A stretch of 64,000 bases of DNA, from assembly GCA_964507025.1 (NCBI GenBank), contig CAZDOK010000010.1, forward strand, positions 1 through 64,000. The letters run 5' to 3'. Shown here one piece after another: positions 19,375 to 27,546 of the stretch; positions within the stretch are counted from its first letter, which is position 1; every line of letters starts with the position of its first letter. This DNA is from Amarobacter sp964507025 (GTDB lineage: Bacteria; Chloroflexota; Dehalococcoidia; Tepidiformales; Tepidiformaceae). Made by a program: the position numbers and the translations under genes. Below the pieces are notes generated by a model, which saw nothing but the letters and a program-made list of their open reading frames with translations, did not search any database and was not told the DNA's origin.

Positions 19375-20281
19375 GGACACTACGCCCGCGTACTCCGAGA
19401 AGGGAACGGCCCAAGACATGACTATTTCAGGTAGCATCGATGCGCGCTGGCGCCTCTGGCTGGCGCTCAACGTGGCCATCGCCGCGCTCGTCGTGGCGTG
19501 GATCACGGTCCGCGCCGGGGACGAGTCGGGCGCCCCGCCGCCATCGTTTTCCCGTCCTCCCGCCGCCGTGAGCGCCGACATCACCGTGGTCAGCGCCGTC
19601 AGCACAGCCGCCGAGACGCGCATCGACTTGAGGGTGGGCGCCATCGGCGATGAGCGCACACTGCCAATTCGCGTGGCAAATCGCCCCCGGCTGGTCTTGG
19701 CCGACGGCAGCGCCGTGGACGCTCGCGGGCAGGAGACCGGCGTCGACCGGATCACCCTCCTTTTCCCCGGGAGCACCGGCGGCGAGGCGCGGCTCGAACT
19801 CAGCCTGTCGCGCGAAGCCGGGCAGATGGACGCGGGCAAGCCCGGCAGGACTGCCGTTCTGGACCTCTCCATCAGCATCGACGCGCCGTACGCTGCCGAG
19901 GCGTGGGAGCCACAGGGGCTGGAAGCGGCTCTTGGACCCGGCGTCGCCGTCGTCGACCGTGTCGTCCGCGATGCCTCGGGCGTCGAGATAACGGGCCACT
20001 TCACCGGCTTTTCGGTCGAGGAACTCCAGGCAATGGAACTGATCGGCAGCACGCTCGCCGTGCCCGGCAACGAGCTTCGCGTCTACTCCTTCCGCGGCGG
20101 CTTTGGCGAGAAGTACGAACGATTCGAACTCGTCTTCGCCGGTAAGGACGTCCCCACGGGCGCGGCGCTCACGCTTCGCCTCGGCGTGCTTCCCGCGCAG
20201 CCCGGGACGGCTACGCCGGCGCGCCTCGCCAGCCCGGGACTACCCGCGGAGGCAACCATCCCGCTGGCCAGCGCCAACTGA
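19364..20281 (+). CDS. Membrane-anchored extracellular protein, unknown
   Basis: About 305 aa. Residues ~25-45 form one transmembrane helix (LWLALNVAIAALVVAWITV) after a short cytoplasmic part with RWR. The remaining ~250 residues are predicted external and beta-rich, with no Cys or catalytic motif. I do not recognise the family. The ATG at 19364 overlaps the end of the secreted-protein gene by 11 bases; ATG at 19418 is an alternative start just before the helix. Composition returns to high GC. It overlaps the next gene by one base (TGATG), so all four genes form one unit. Confidence 0.7.
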   Translation: MDSKDTTPAYSEKGTAQDMTISGSIDARWRLWLALNVAIAALVVAWITVRAGDESGAPPPSFSRPPAAVSADITVVSAVSTAAETRIDLRVGAIGDERTLPIRVANRPRLVLADGSAVDARGQETGVDRITLLFPGSTGGEARLELSLSREAGQMDAGKPGRTAVLDLSISIDAPYAAEAWEPQGLEAALGPGVAVVDRVVRDASGVEITGHFTGFSVEELQAMELIGSTLAVPGNELRVYSFRGGFGEKYERFELVFAGKDVPTGAALTLRLGVLPAQPGTATPARLASPGLPAEATIPLASAN

Positions 20282-20841
20282 TGCGGCAACCACCTTCCTG
20301 GGGCCGGCTGGCACTCTGGCTGGCCCCTCCCCTCGCCGTCGCGGCCGTGGCGCTCTGGGCCTTCACCGGAAAGGGTGATGACCCGAAGGTCGAGTTCCGG
20401 GTGGACGGGGCGGCCGTGGCCACGGTCTCGCTCGGCGAGGCCATCCGGCGCGCGGAGGCCGAAGTCGGCTACGAACTCGTCCGCCCGCGTGACTTGCCCG
20501 GCGGCTACCGGCCCGAGTACGTCGACGCGGTCTGGGTCGATGACGAAATCCGGCACGTGCGCGAACAGCGCGTGGTGATGGGCTATGCCGATACCTCGGG
20601 CGGAGCGACGCCGCTCACCATCGTGCAGGGTGCCAGCCCCGTCGGCCCGACTGTCCGGCTTGTCCCGTTCGATGCGGGTATAGACCCGGTGCAAATCGAC
20701 TCCGGCTGGGGCTACGGCCGGACTCACTACTGGACGGTGGACGGGAGCGGCCCGCCGTACTTCCAGGTGTCGTTCTGGGGAGAGGGCCCGCCGCCGGAGG
20801 ACGAAGTAACGCGCCTGTTCAGGGCGCTGTACGCGCGGTAG
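20281..20841 (+). CDS. Membrane-anchored protein with a DUF4367-like domain
   Basis: The protein has 186 aa. An N-terminal transmembrane helix (LALWLAPPLAVAAVALWAF, ~10-28) precedes an external domain. In that domain ELVRPRDLPGGYRPEYVDAVW resembles the LP-GY segment of DUF4367, a domain often found in anti-sigma-factor-like or sporulation lipoproteins. The match is from memory of the motif and moderate. It is the last gene of the C11-promoter cassette, followed by a terminator. Confidence 0.7.
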   Translation: MRQPPSWGRLALWLAPPLAVAAVALWAFTGKGDDPKVEFRVDGAAVATVSLGEAIRRAEAEVGYELVRPRDLPGGYRPEYVDAVWVDDEIRHVREQRVVMGYADTSGGATPLTIVQGASPVGPTVRLVPFDAGIDPVQIDSGWGYGRTHYWTVDGSGPPYFQVSFWGEGPPPEDEVTRLFRALYAR

Positions 20842-20851
20842 CGGTCGATAG

Positions 20852-20880
20852 CCCCGCCGTGTCGGGCCCGCGGGTTTTTT
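20852..20880 (+). terminator. Rho-independent terminator of the LuxR/secreted cassette
   Basis: CCCGC (20853-20857) and GCGGG (20870-20874) form a GC stem, with CGGGCCCG inside the loop region able to extend it. TTTTTT follows directly (20875-20880). It lies 11 bases after the stop of the 186-aa gene. Confidence 0.65.
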
Positions 20881-20970
20881 CGCGCCTGGAGACAAGAATC
20901 GCCATCGACAAACAGCATACCGTCGATGTAGCGTGCGTCCGCCGGGTCCCACCGGTGCAGGGTTGATGAG

Positions 20971-21684
20971 ATGGCCGTCCGGAAGTCCGTGATTCTGATC
21001 GCTGCCGGGGTGCTGTGGTGGGCATCCCTGGCCCTCGCTGCCACGTGCGGCGACTCCGATGACGCCTCCACACCGACACCAGTCCCGGATTCGCCAACAC
21101 CGGCCGCAACGCCCACAGCGGCATCGTCCGTCACAGCACAGGGGACGGCGACCCGGGCCGCTCAAACAGCCTCGCCGGCCGCTGCCACGGCCACCACAGC
21201 CGCACCAACCCCCACGACGGCCCCGAGCCCCACCACAGCTCCCCCGACCGCGACGCCAACCCGGCCACCGGCAACGGCGACACCGCCGCCGCCGACAGCG
21301 ACCACGGTCCTCGCCACCCCGACCTCGACGTCGACTCCCCAACCGACCGCTAGCCCGACGCCCGCGCCGTTCCGGATCACAGGGGTGAACTACCCCTCTT
21401 CGGTGGTCTCTGGCGGTGCGAAGGGCTCGCTCAGCGTCTCCTGGAGCGGCCAGCCGAAGTTCCCGGTGACGATGGTCTACCAGATGTACAGCTGCCCCCC
21501 GGATACCAACTGTACCGACCCGATGATGACCTTCAACTCGGCCGCCAACCCCCTCGTGTTCCCCGAGTCCGTCTGGTGCATCGGGTTCACCCAAACGGCC
21601 CAGTTCGGGTACCGGGTCATCCTGATCGACGCCGACGACAAGGCCACCAACGCGTGGGACGCGCCGTTCACCTGCACCCCATAG
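20971..21684 (+). CDS. Secreted protein with Thr/Pro-rich linker
   Basis: A 237-aa protein. A signal peptide (VILIAAGVLWWASLALA) is followed by ~100 residues of low-complexity T/P/A linker (repeated TPTA, TATP). A C-terminal ~100-residue beta-rich domain has four Cys (SCPP, NCTD, WCIG, FTCTP). This layout resembles surface proteins whose linker spans the cell wall or is glycosylated. No enzyme motif is visible. It is separated from the upstream cassette by a terminator. Confidence 0.75.
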   Translation: MAVRKSVILIAAGVLWWASLALAATCGDSDDASTPTPVPDSPTPAATPTAASSVTAQGTATRAAQTASPAAATATTAAPTPTTAPSPTTAPPTATPTRPPATATPPPPTATTVLATPTSTSTPQPTASPTPAPFRITGVNYPSSVVSGGAKGSLSVSWSGQPKFPVTMVYQMYSCPPDTNCTDPMMTFNSAANPLVFPESVWCIGFTQTAQFGYRVILIDADDKATNAWDAPFTCTP

Positions 21685-21737
21685 CCTCTTCCTCTTTCCT
21701 CCTTCCAGAGCTGCTTCCGCGTTCTCCCTTAACAGTT

Positions 21738-21743
21738 CATACT
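21738..21743 (+). promoter_or_regulatory. -10 box of a probable leaderless promoter (xerC/D)
   Basis: CATACT ends six bases before the ATG of the recombinase gene, with no RBS between them. A weak -35 TTCCGC lies 17 bp upstream (21715-21720). This spacing puts transcription start at or next to the start codon. Confidence 0.5.
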
Positions 21744-21749
21744 CCCGTT

Positions 21750-22733
21750 ATGCCAAGCCCGGCGCCCCACAAGTCCGCCCAGGCCTTCCTCGACGCCTAT
21801 CTGCGGGAGCTCGGCGCGGTCGGCGGCCGCTCGCCTTACACCATCCGCAACTACCGCACGGACATCGGCAGTTTCCTCGCATGGTGCGGCGACCAGGGCC
21901 ACGAACCCCTCCGTACCACGCGCCAGGTCTTCCGCGAGTACCTCACCGAGCTGAAGGACTCCGGGATGGTCGCCGCCTCGATCACCCGCCGGACCAGCAC
22001 GGTCCACGGCTTCTACAAGTACCTCCACCGTGAGGGCGCCACCGAGCGCGACCTGCTCTACGGGGTCGCCCTGCCAAAGCGCCCGAAGCGGCTCCCCAAG
22101 GTGCTCGACCCGGCCCTGCTCGATGCGCTCCTGACCGCGCCCGATGCCGGGACGCCACAGGGGCTGCGCGACCGGGCGATGTTCGAGCTGCTCTACGGTG
22201 GGGGTCTCCGTATCTCCGAGCTCGTCTCGCTCGACATGGGCCAGGTGAATCTCGCCGACGGGTCGGCCATCATCCACGGCAAGGGCTCGAAGGAACGGGT
22301 GGTGCTTTTCGGCGAGCCGGCGATGCAGGCGCTCGAACGGTACTTGGACGCCGGCCGGCCGGCGCTCATCGAGGCACGGGGCACGGCTCGACGAAGGCAG
22401 GGAGCCGAGCCCGCGCTCTTCCTCAATCGCTTTGGGGGCCGGCTCACGGCCCGCTCCGTGCAGTCGCTTAGCAAGCGCCACGCGGCGGCGGCCGGCATCC
22501 CGGTCGATGTCCACCCCCACCTGTTGCGGCACTCCTTCGCTACGCACCTGCTCGATGGCGGCGCGGACCTGCGCATCGTCCAGGACCTGCTCGGTCATTC
22601 GTCGGCCAACACCACGCAGATCTACACCCACGTCTCGCAGGCCCGCCAGGCGCAGGTCAGCGCCGCCGCCTGGGAAAAGGTCGCCGAACGGGCGCTCGAA
22701 GGGTCACGCCGCAAGCGGTCGCGCTCCGCCTGA
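21750..22733 (+). CDS. xerD: Tyrosine recombinase XerC/XerD
   Basis: A site-specific recombinase that probably resolves chromosome dimers at dif. The 327-aa chain has an N-terminal SAM-like core-binding domain (SPYTIRNYRTDI, SITRRTSTVHGFYKYL). The catalytic domain carries Arg in GGLRISELVSL, Lys in HGKGSKERVV, HxxR in HLLRHSFATHLL, His in LGHSSANTTQ, and Tyr in IYTHVS. Nothing flanking suggests an integron or integrative element. C and D forms cannot be told apart by eye. The start is chosen at the first ATG before the domain. The translation appears leaderless. Confidence 0.92.
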   Translation: MPSPAPHKSAQAFLDAYLRELGAVGGRSPYTIRNYRTDIGSFLAWCGDQGHEPLRTTRQVFREYLTELKDSGMVAASITRRTSTVHGFYKYLHREGATERDLLYGVALPKRPKRLPKVLDPALLDALLTAPDAGTPQGLRDRAMFELLYGGGLRISELVSLDMGQVNLADGSAIIHGKGSKERVVLFGEPAMQALERYLDAGRPALIEARGTARRRQGAEPALFLNRFGGRLTARSVQSLSKRHAAAAGIPVDVHPHLLRHSFATHLLDGGADLRIVQDLLGHSSANTTQIYTHVSQARQAQVSAAAWEKVAERALEGSRRKRSRSA

Positions 22734-22795
22734 GCCGGGAAACAGAAGGCGCAAGGGCGTCCTCCGGAGGAAGGCCGGAGCATGGCCGCTGCGTG

Positions 22796-23221
22796 TCACG
22801 CGGCGAATGGGTTGACGATGGTCAGCCCTTCGATGCGCTGGCCACTCTGTAGGTCCTCGCTGTACAGCCGCGAACACCCTTCGGAGAGTGCGGCCGCGAT
22901 GATCAGCGCGTCATAGAAGCCGTATCGGTAGCGGGCCTGGATTTCGAGTGCCCGGTGGTAGAGGTCGATGGTTGCGGGCACCCGGTAGAGCGGGGCCAAC
23001 ACCGACTCGAGGTAGTCGTGCGCACTATCAGAATCGAGCGGGATCTCCGCCTTGCGCACGACGGTGTTCAGCGTCTCCGACACAACCTGGAAGCTCACGC
23101 AGGCGTTACCCGTCTCGATGCCCTCGCGGATGATCTTTTCGGCGATGGCTGACTTGCGTTCGTCCCGGCGTTCCAACCGGTAGATGAACACGTTCGTGTC
23201 GATGAACACCTCAGCGCTCAT
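22796..23221 (-). CDS. PIN-domain toxin, VapC family
   Basis: A 141-aa PIN-domain RNase. The acidic metal ligands are Asp in FIDTNVFIY, Glu in VSETLN, and Asp in YDALIIAAA, with Asp in YSEDLQ near the end. The length matches VapC toxins, which cleave tRNA or rRNA. Its start overlaps the end of the antitoxin gene by 11 bases, the usual toxin-antitoxin arrangement. Confidence 0.88.
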   Translation of the reverse strand: MSAEVFIDTNVFIYRLERRDERKSAIAEKIIREGIETGNACVSFQVVSETLNTVVRKAEIPLDSDSAHDYLESVLAPLYRVPATIDLYHRALEIQARYRYGFYDALIIAAALSEGCSRLYSEDLQSGQRIEGLTIVNPFAA

Positions 23222-23432
23222 TCATTTCTTCCCGGGTCAACTTGCGACCCACGCGCACCTTCCCACTCAAACGGGCCATCACTTCGTCGTATCTCCGAAG
23301 ACGCTCTGACGGCCGGGCATATCCTTCAAGCCAGCGACGGAACTCTTCGTTCAGCGTTGTGTGCTCTGCACGTGCGCGTTCCCGCGCTGCCTCGATCAGG
23401 GCGGGGTCGGCGCTGAGGGTAATGTTCTTCAA
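23211..23432 (-). CDS. VapB-like antitoxin
   Basis: A 73-aa protein that starts with a short beta strand (KNITLSADPALIEAARERA) typical of ribbon-helix-helix antitoxins. It continues with a polar, charged tail that would neutralise the toxin. The best start is TTG at 23432, nine bases after GGAGG; the frame is open upstream but lacks a better start. A TACACT -10-like box lies about 20 bp upstream. It precedes and overlaps the vapC-like gene. Confidence 0.78.
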   Translation of the reverse strand: MKNITLSADPALIEAARERARAEHTTLNEEFRRWLEGYARPSERLRRYDEVMARLSGKVRVGRKLTREEMNER

Positions 23433-23547
23433 GATGGGAAGCCTCCATCCACGAATCCAGTGTACACGAGCTTCGTGAAATTCAGGTCTCTGTCCCGGCG
23501 AACCTCGGAGCCTCCGTGCCTCATTGTTGACCCTTACCTCCCCACCC

Positions 23548-23580
23548 CAATCGACAATCGACAATCGACAATCGACAATC
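23548..23580 (+). repeat. Tandem heptamer CAATCGA x 4.7
   Basis: Four exact copies of CAATCGA plus CAATC run head to tail right up to the aroQ start. Each unit contributes GACAAT, a -10-like hexamer, and the last one ends six bases before the GTG. The same motif occurs upstream of the ybaK gene. The role is unknown. Confidence 0.85.
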
Positions 23581-23585
23581 CCCCC

Positions 23586-24032
23586 GTGAACCTGCTCCTG
23601 GTCCATGGCCCGAACCTGAACCTGCTCGGCGAGCGCAATCCGGCGGTCTATGGCACGACCACGCTCCTCGACATCGAAGCTGACGTGGCGGCCGCGGCGG
23701 GCGCACGCGGGGCGGCGGTGCTGTGCTACCAGAGCAACCACGAAGGCTCGCTCATCGACTTCCTCCATGAACACCGCCGGCTCGCCGATGGGGTGGTGAT
23801 CAATGCGGGCGCCTACACGCACACGTCGGTCGCCCTACGGGACGCCATCGAGGCCATCCAGTTGCCGGTGGTCGAGGTACACATTTCGAACACCCATGCC
23901 CGCGAAGGCTTTCGTCACCGCTCGCTCATCGCGCCGGTTTGCCTGGGGCAGGTGACCGGACTCGGACGGGCTGGCTACACTGTCGCGACCAACCTCCTCC
24001 TGGACCACCTGGAGGCGCAGGCCGGGGCGTGA
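23586..24032 (+). CDS. aroQ: 3-dehydroquinate dehydratase, type II
   Basis: The shikimate-pathway dehydratase (148 aa) that complements the aroKB, aroC and aroE genes of the window. Motifs: HGPNLNLLGERNPAVYG with the catalytic Tyr in the lid loop, CYQSNHEGSLIDFLH, INAGAYTHTSVALRDAI, and VHISNTHAREGFRHRS. The start is GTG at 23586, six bases after a GACAAT box in the heptamer repeats, with only C residues between and thus no RBS. The upstream open frame is not conserved sequence. Confidence 0.95.
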   Translation: MNLLLVHGPNLNLLGERNPAVYGTTTLLDIEADVAAAAGARGAAVLCYQSNHEGSLIDFLHEHRRLADGVVINAGAYTHTSVALRDAIEAIQLPVVEVHISNTHAREGFRHRSLIAPVCLGQVTGLGRAGYTVATNLLLDHLEAQAGA

Positions 24033-24049
24033 CACCGGCGGGAGCCGCC

Positions 24050-25171
24050 ATGACCGACCGCCTCACCCGGGTCCGCATTGAGCTCGACGAGCGCAACCTC
24101 GACGCGTTGCTGGTTTCGGCTCCGGGCGAAGAGGAGCTCGGGGCCGCGAGCAGGCGGTACCTCAGCGGATTCACCGGGTCCACCGGGCTGGTCCTCATCA
24201 CGCGCGACCGGGCCATCTTCGCCGCTGACTTCCGCTACATCGAGCAGGCGGAGCGTGAGTGCGCCCCCCGCGGCTTCGAGGTCTTTCATGCTCTCGGAGC
24301 CCGGAAGGACTGGTTCCCGCGACTGGCGGGTGAGGCCGGCCTCGCGGGGAAACGCGTCGGTGTTTCGACGCGAGACCTCTCCTTTGCCGGTTACCTGGCA
24401 ATGCTCGAGTACCTCGAACAGGTTCCCCAGGTAGACCAGCCGGAGTTCGTCCCGGCGAGGGGCATCCTTGAGAAGCTCCGCCGCCACAAGGACACCGAGG
24501 AGATGGCACTGCTCCAACGCGCGATCGACATCTCGGACGCCGCTTTCGAACGGCTGGAGGATGCACTCGCGCCAGAGATGAGCGAAGTTGAGGCCGCTGA
24601 AGTATTCGCCGCGAACGTGAAAGCCGCTGGCGGCGAGGACATCTCCTTTCCGACCATCGTCGCTGGTGGGCCGTGGGGTGCGATGCCGCACGCCAGCCCG
24701 CGCCCCGAGCCACTGGGGGCGAACCGCCCGATCGTCATCGACATGGGCGCGAGGTTCGCGGGGTACTGCAGCGACCTGACCCGGACCGTCGTTCTCGGGA
24801 ATCCGGACGAGAAATTCCGCGAGATCTACAGCATCGTCTTCGAGGCGCAGCAGGCTGCGATCGACGGCATCGAGACCGGCATGAAGGCGTCGGACGCGCA
24901 CATGCTGGCGCAGTCGGTGATTGACCGGGCGGGGTATGGCGAACGCTTCGGGCACGGTCTCGGGCACGGCGTCGGACTCGATGTCCACGAAGACCCGTAC
25001 CTCGGCACGTCATCGGAAGATGTCTTGGAAGAGGGAATGGTGTTTACCATTGAGCCGGGCATCTATCTGCCCGGCTGGGGCGGCGTGAGGATCGAAGACA
25101 TCGTAGTCCTCCAGGACGGCCGTCCGCGCGTGCTCAGCCACGCGCGCAAACTGACACCCGCAGGAGTGTGA
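24050..25171 (+). CDS. pepQ: Xaa-Pro aminopeptidase / M24 metallopeptidase
   Basis: A 373-aa pita-bread peptidase of family M24B. The N-terminal creatinase domain (~1-130) is followed by the metal-binding catalytic domain. The five ligands are visible: Asp in VIDMGARF, Asp in SDLTRT, His in GHGLGHGVGLDVHE, Glu in TIEPGIY, and Glu in RIEDIVV. The gene order aroQ, M24 peptidase, efp is common in bacteria. ATG at 24050 has GGGAG close upstream. PepP or PepQ subtype cannot be decided by eye. Confidence 0.93.
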   Translation: MTDRLTRVRIELDERNLDALLVSAPGEEELGAASRRYLSGFTGSTGLVLITRDRAIFAADFRYIEQAERECAPRGFEVFHALGARKDWFPRLAGEAGLAGKRVGVSTRDLSFAGYLAMLEYLEQVPQVDQPEFVPARGILEKLRRHKDTEEMALLQRAIDISDAAFERLEDALAPEMSEVEAAEVFAANVKAAGGEDISFPTIVAGGPWGAMPHASPRPEPLGANRPIVIDMGARFAGYCSDLTRTVVLGNPDEKFREIYSIVFEAQQAAIDGIETGMKASDAHMLAQSVIDRAGYGERFGHGLGHGVGLDVHEDPYLGTSSEDVLEEGMVFTIEPGIYLPGWGGVRIEDIVVLQDGRPRVLSHARKLTPAGV

Positions 25172-25174
25172 CTC

Positions 25175-25735
25175 GTGATTTCAACCGGCGAACTGAAGAA
25201 GGGCGCCACCATCGAGCTCGATGGAAAGCTCTACTCGATCATGGACTACAGCCACATCAAGATGGGCCGCGGCTCGGCCCAGGTCCGCATCAAGTTCCGC
25301 GATGTGCGCAGCGGCGCCATCATCGAACAGACTTTCCAGGCGGGCACGAAGTTCAACCGCGCGCGGGTGGAGCGCCGCGAGATGCAGTACCTCTACAGCG
25401 ACGACCAGTTCTACTACTTCATGAACACCGAGACCTTCGAGCAGATCCCGGTCGGCGCCGAGAAGGTGGGCGACGCCAACAAGTACCTGAAGGAAAACGA
25501 TACCTGCGAGGTTGTGCTCTACGGCGACGAGGTGATTGGCCTGGAGCTCCCGATCACGGTCGAGCTCACGGTTTCGCAGACCGATCCGGGGTTCAAGGGC
25601 GACACGGCGACCGGTGGGACCAAGCCGGCGACCCTCGAGACCGGCCTCGTGGTGCAGGTCCCGCTGTTTATCGAGGAAGGCACGAAGATCCGGGTGAACA
25701 CAGACTCGGGCGCCTACATCGAGCGCGTCCAGTAG
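25175..25735 (+). CDS. efp: Elongation factor P
   Basis: EF-P (186 aa) binds between the P and E sites and rescues ribosomes stalled on polyproline. Three beta-barrel domains are recognisable: KOW-like N-terminal, central, and the C-terminal OB fold ending VNTDSGAYIERV. The loop that reaches the peptidyl-transferase centre reads IKMGRGSAQ, so the tip residue is Arg32 rather than the Lys34 of E. coli. The start is GTG three bases after the peptidase stop. T/P-rich proteins in this window would be natural clients. Confidence 0.97.
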   Translation: MISTGELKKGATIELDGKLYSIMDYSHIKMGRGSAQVRIKFRDVRSGAIIEQTFQAGTKFNRARVERREMQYLYSDDQFYYFMNTETFEQIPVGAEKVGDANKYLKENDTCEVVLYGDEVIGLELPITVELTVSQTDPGFKGDTATGGTKPATLETGLVVQVPLFIEEGTKIRVNTDSGAYIERVQ

Positions 25736-25748
25736 CGAGCAGCCTGTG

Positions 25749-26246
25749 TCAGGCGGGGTCGACTTCTCGCAGGCGGCCTGACTTTACGTCGTAGACGAAC
25801 CCACGGAGCAAGACGTCCTGGCGTACGAGCGGCGATGAGCGGTAAACCTCCATGTCGTCGCGCACCGACTGTTCGAGATCGCGGAACGGCAGGAACGCGA
25901 GATGGTCGGCGATGAAACCGGCCTCGTCGCGCAGCCGCTTGCGCATGTCGTCATCGCTGAAGGTCATCATGGCGCACTCGGTATGGTGGATGACCGCGAC
26001 CTCGCGGGTGCCCACGAGCCGCTGGCTGATGGCCAGGCTGCGGAGGGCATCGGCCATTCGGCCGCCGGCGTTGCGGATGATGTGGGCGTGGCCGTAGCGC
26101 AAGCCCAACGCGCGGATGGGGTCGATTCGCGCATCCATGCAGAGGATCACGGCGATTTGTGGCTGCCCTGCCTCGGCCGGCAGGAACGTGCTGGCAAAGC
26201 GCGCATTCGCCGCCAGCGCGTCATCGATGGCTGTGTGGTGAGACAT
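25749..26246 (-). CDS. Beta-class carbonic anhydrase
   Basis: A 165-aa zinc enzyme that interconverts CO2 and bicarbonate. The beta-class ligands are in CMDARID (Cys36, and the Asp38-Arg40 dyad) and HHTEC (His88, Cys91). The Asn-Ala-Gly-Gly segment (RNAGGRMADALRSL) is also conserved. Start ATG at 26246 is chosen because the domain begins soon after it. GAGACT lies six bases before the ATG, a weak leaderless -10 candidate. It is convergent with efp and divergent from xseA. Confidence 0.88.
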   Translation of the reverse strand: MSHHTAIDDALAANARFASTFLPAEAGQPQIAVILCMDARIDPIRALGLRYGHAHIIRNAGGRMADALRSLAISQRLVGTREVAVIHHTECAMMTFSDDDMRKRLRDEAGFIADHLAFLPFRDLEQSVRDDMEVYRSSPLVRQDVLLRGFVYDVKSGRLREVDPA

Positions 26247-26355
26247 GCCCAGAGTCTCGCACAGGATGGCAGGGAGGGATCCCGAATGCGGGAGTACGTG
26301 GGCGGGTACCCTCGCACTGCGCGTCCGTTCCGCTGCCGCTATCCTGTCCCCTTCG

Positions 26356-27546
26356 ATGACCACACCCTCAGCGCTCTCGGTCTCCGCCGTCGTGTCCTTC
26401 CTGCGGGAAGTGCTGGAGGCGAATGAGTTCTTCAGCGACCTCTGGATCCAGGGGGAGGTTTCGAACTATAGCCGCTCGCAGCTGGGCCACCGCTACTTCT
26501 CGTTGAAGGACCCCGGTGCGGCCCTGCGCACGGTACTCTTTCGCGACAACATGCCGGGCTTCCAGCTCAAGGACGGCGAGCGGGTGCTGGCCCACGGGCG
26601 TATCACCATCTACCCGCAACGCGGGGAGCTGCAGTTCGTGTGTGACTTCGTCCGTCCCGAGGGAGTCGGGCTCATGGCGGCGAAGTTCGAAGAGCTCAGG
26701 CTCCGCCTTGAGTCCGAGGGGTTGTTCGACGTCGCACGCAAGCGGCCTTTGCCACGTTTCCCCCTGCGGATCGGGCTGGTGACTTCTCCCACGGGCGCGG
26801 CACTCCAGGACATCAAAAATGTGCTGAGCCGGCGCTGGCCGCTGGCGAACCTTGTCCTCGCGCCGGCACTCGTCCAGGGTGAGCAGGCGGCGGGGCAGGT
26901 CGCAGCTGCGCTTCGGCGGCTGGCCCGGGAGCCAGGCCTCGACCTCTGCATCGTCGCGCGCGGGGGCGGCGCCGCAGAAGACCTCTCGCCGTTCAACGAT
27001 GAGCGCGTGGCGAGGGCTATCTATGCCTTCCCCGCACCCGTCATCTCCGGTGTTGGCCACGAGACCGATGTCACGATCGCCGACCTGGTGGCCGATGTTC
27101 GCGCACCAACGCCAAGCGCCGCGGCCGAGCGCTGCGCGCCGGACATTGCCCAGATCGAACGCGCGCTCCGCGTCATCGATCGCGCGATGGCTTCGGCGGT
27201 CCGTGGTGCAGTCGGAGAGACCGCCGCGGATGTCGAGGGCACCCTACGGCGCCTCCAGCGCTCGGCGCCCGACCCCGAAGCGATGGCTCGCGATGTGACC
27301 GAGCTCCTGCGCGGGCTCGAGGGGGGCCTCCAGCGCCGTTACTCCGCCGACCGGGCGCGGTTCGAGCAGTTGGCCGCCCGGCTGGCCGCGCTCGACCCGA
27401 TGGCCACGCTGGCACGCGGCTTTGCCATCGTCCAGAAGGAGGGCTCCACCAGGAAGCCGGTGGTGAACAGCACGCGCAAGGTGAAGCCGGGTGACCGGCT
27501 GTCCGTATCGGTTGTCGATGGCGCATTCTGGGCGGAGGTAAGCTAG
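26356..27546 (+). CDS. xseA: Exodeoxyribonuclease VII large subunit
   Basis: The catalytic subunit of exonuclease VII (396 aa), which degrades single-stranded DNA. The N-terminal OB fold (LWIQGEVSNYSRSQLGHRYFSLKD) is followed by the catalytic core (GLVTSPTGAALQDI, IVARGGGAAEDLSPFNDE, SGVGHETDVTIADLVADVRAPTPSAAAE), then coiled-coil helices. TATCCT lies ten bases before the ATG, giving a very short leader. It overlaps xseB by one base (TAGTG). Confidence 0.96.
   Translation: MTTPSALSVSAVVSFLREVLEANEFFSDLWIQGEVSNYSRSQLGHRYFSLKDPGAALRTVLFRDNMPGFQLKDGERVLAHGRITIYPQRGELQFVCDFVRPEGVGLMAAKFEELRLRLESEGLFDVARKRPLPRFPLRIGLVTSPTGAALQDIKNVLSRRWPLANLVLAPALVQGEQAAGQVAAALRRLAREPGLDLCIVARGGGAAEDLSPFNDERVARAIYAFPAPVISGVGHETDVTIADLVADVRAPTPSAAAERCAPDIAQIERALRVIDRAMASAVRGAVGETAADVEGTLRRLQRSAPDPEAMARDVTELLRGLEGGLQRRYSADRARFEQLAARLAALDPMATLARGFAIVQKEGSTRKPVVNSTRKVKPGDRLSVSVVDGAFWAEVS

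Noticed and set aside
20083..21594. 503-aa minus-strand frame with Gly/Arg-rich runs
   Set aside because: Antisense to the DUF4367-like and T/P-rich genes. The Gly/Arg repeats are simply the complement of the T/P linker.
21750..22733. Integrase of a genomic island
   Set aside because: No tRNA, attachment repeats or island boundaries adjoin it. The sequence fits housekeeping XerC/D. An island origin for the poly-C cassette next to it remains open but is not shown.
23548..23580. CAATCGA tandem repeat as a CRISPR array
   Set aside because: Units are seven bases with no spacers, and there are no cas genes. It is a microsatellite-like tract.
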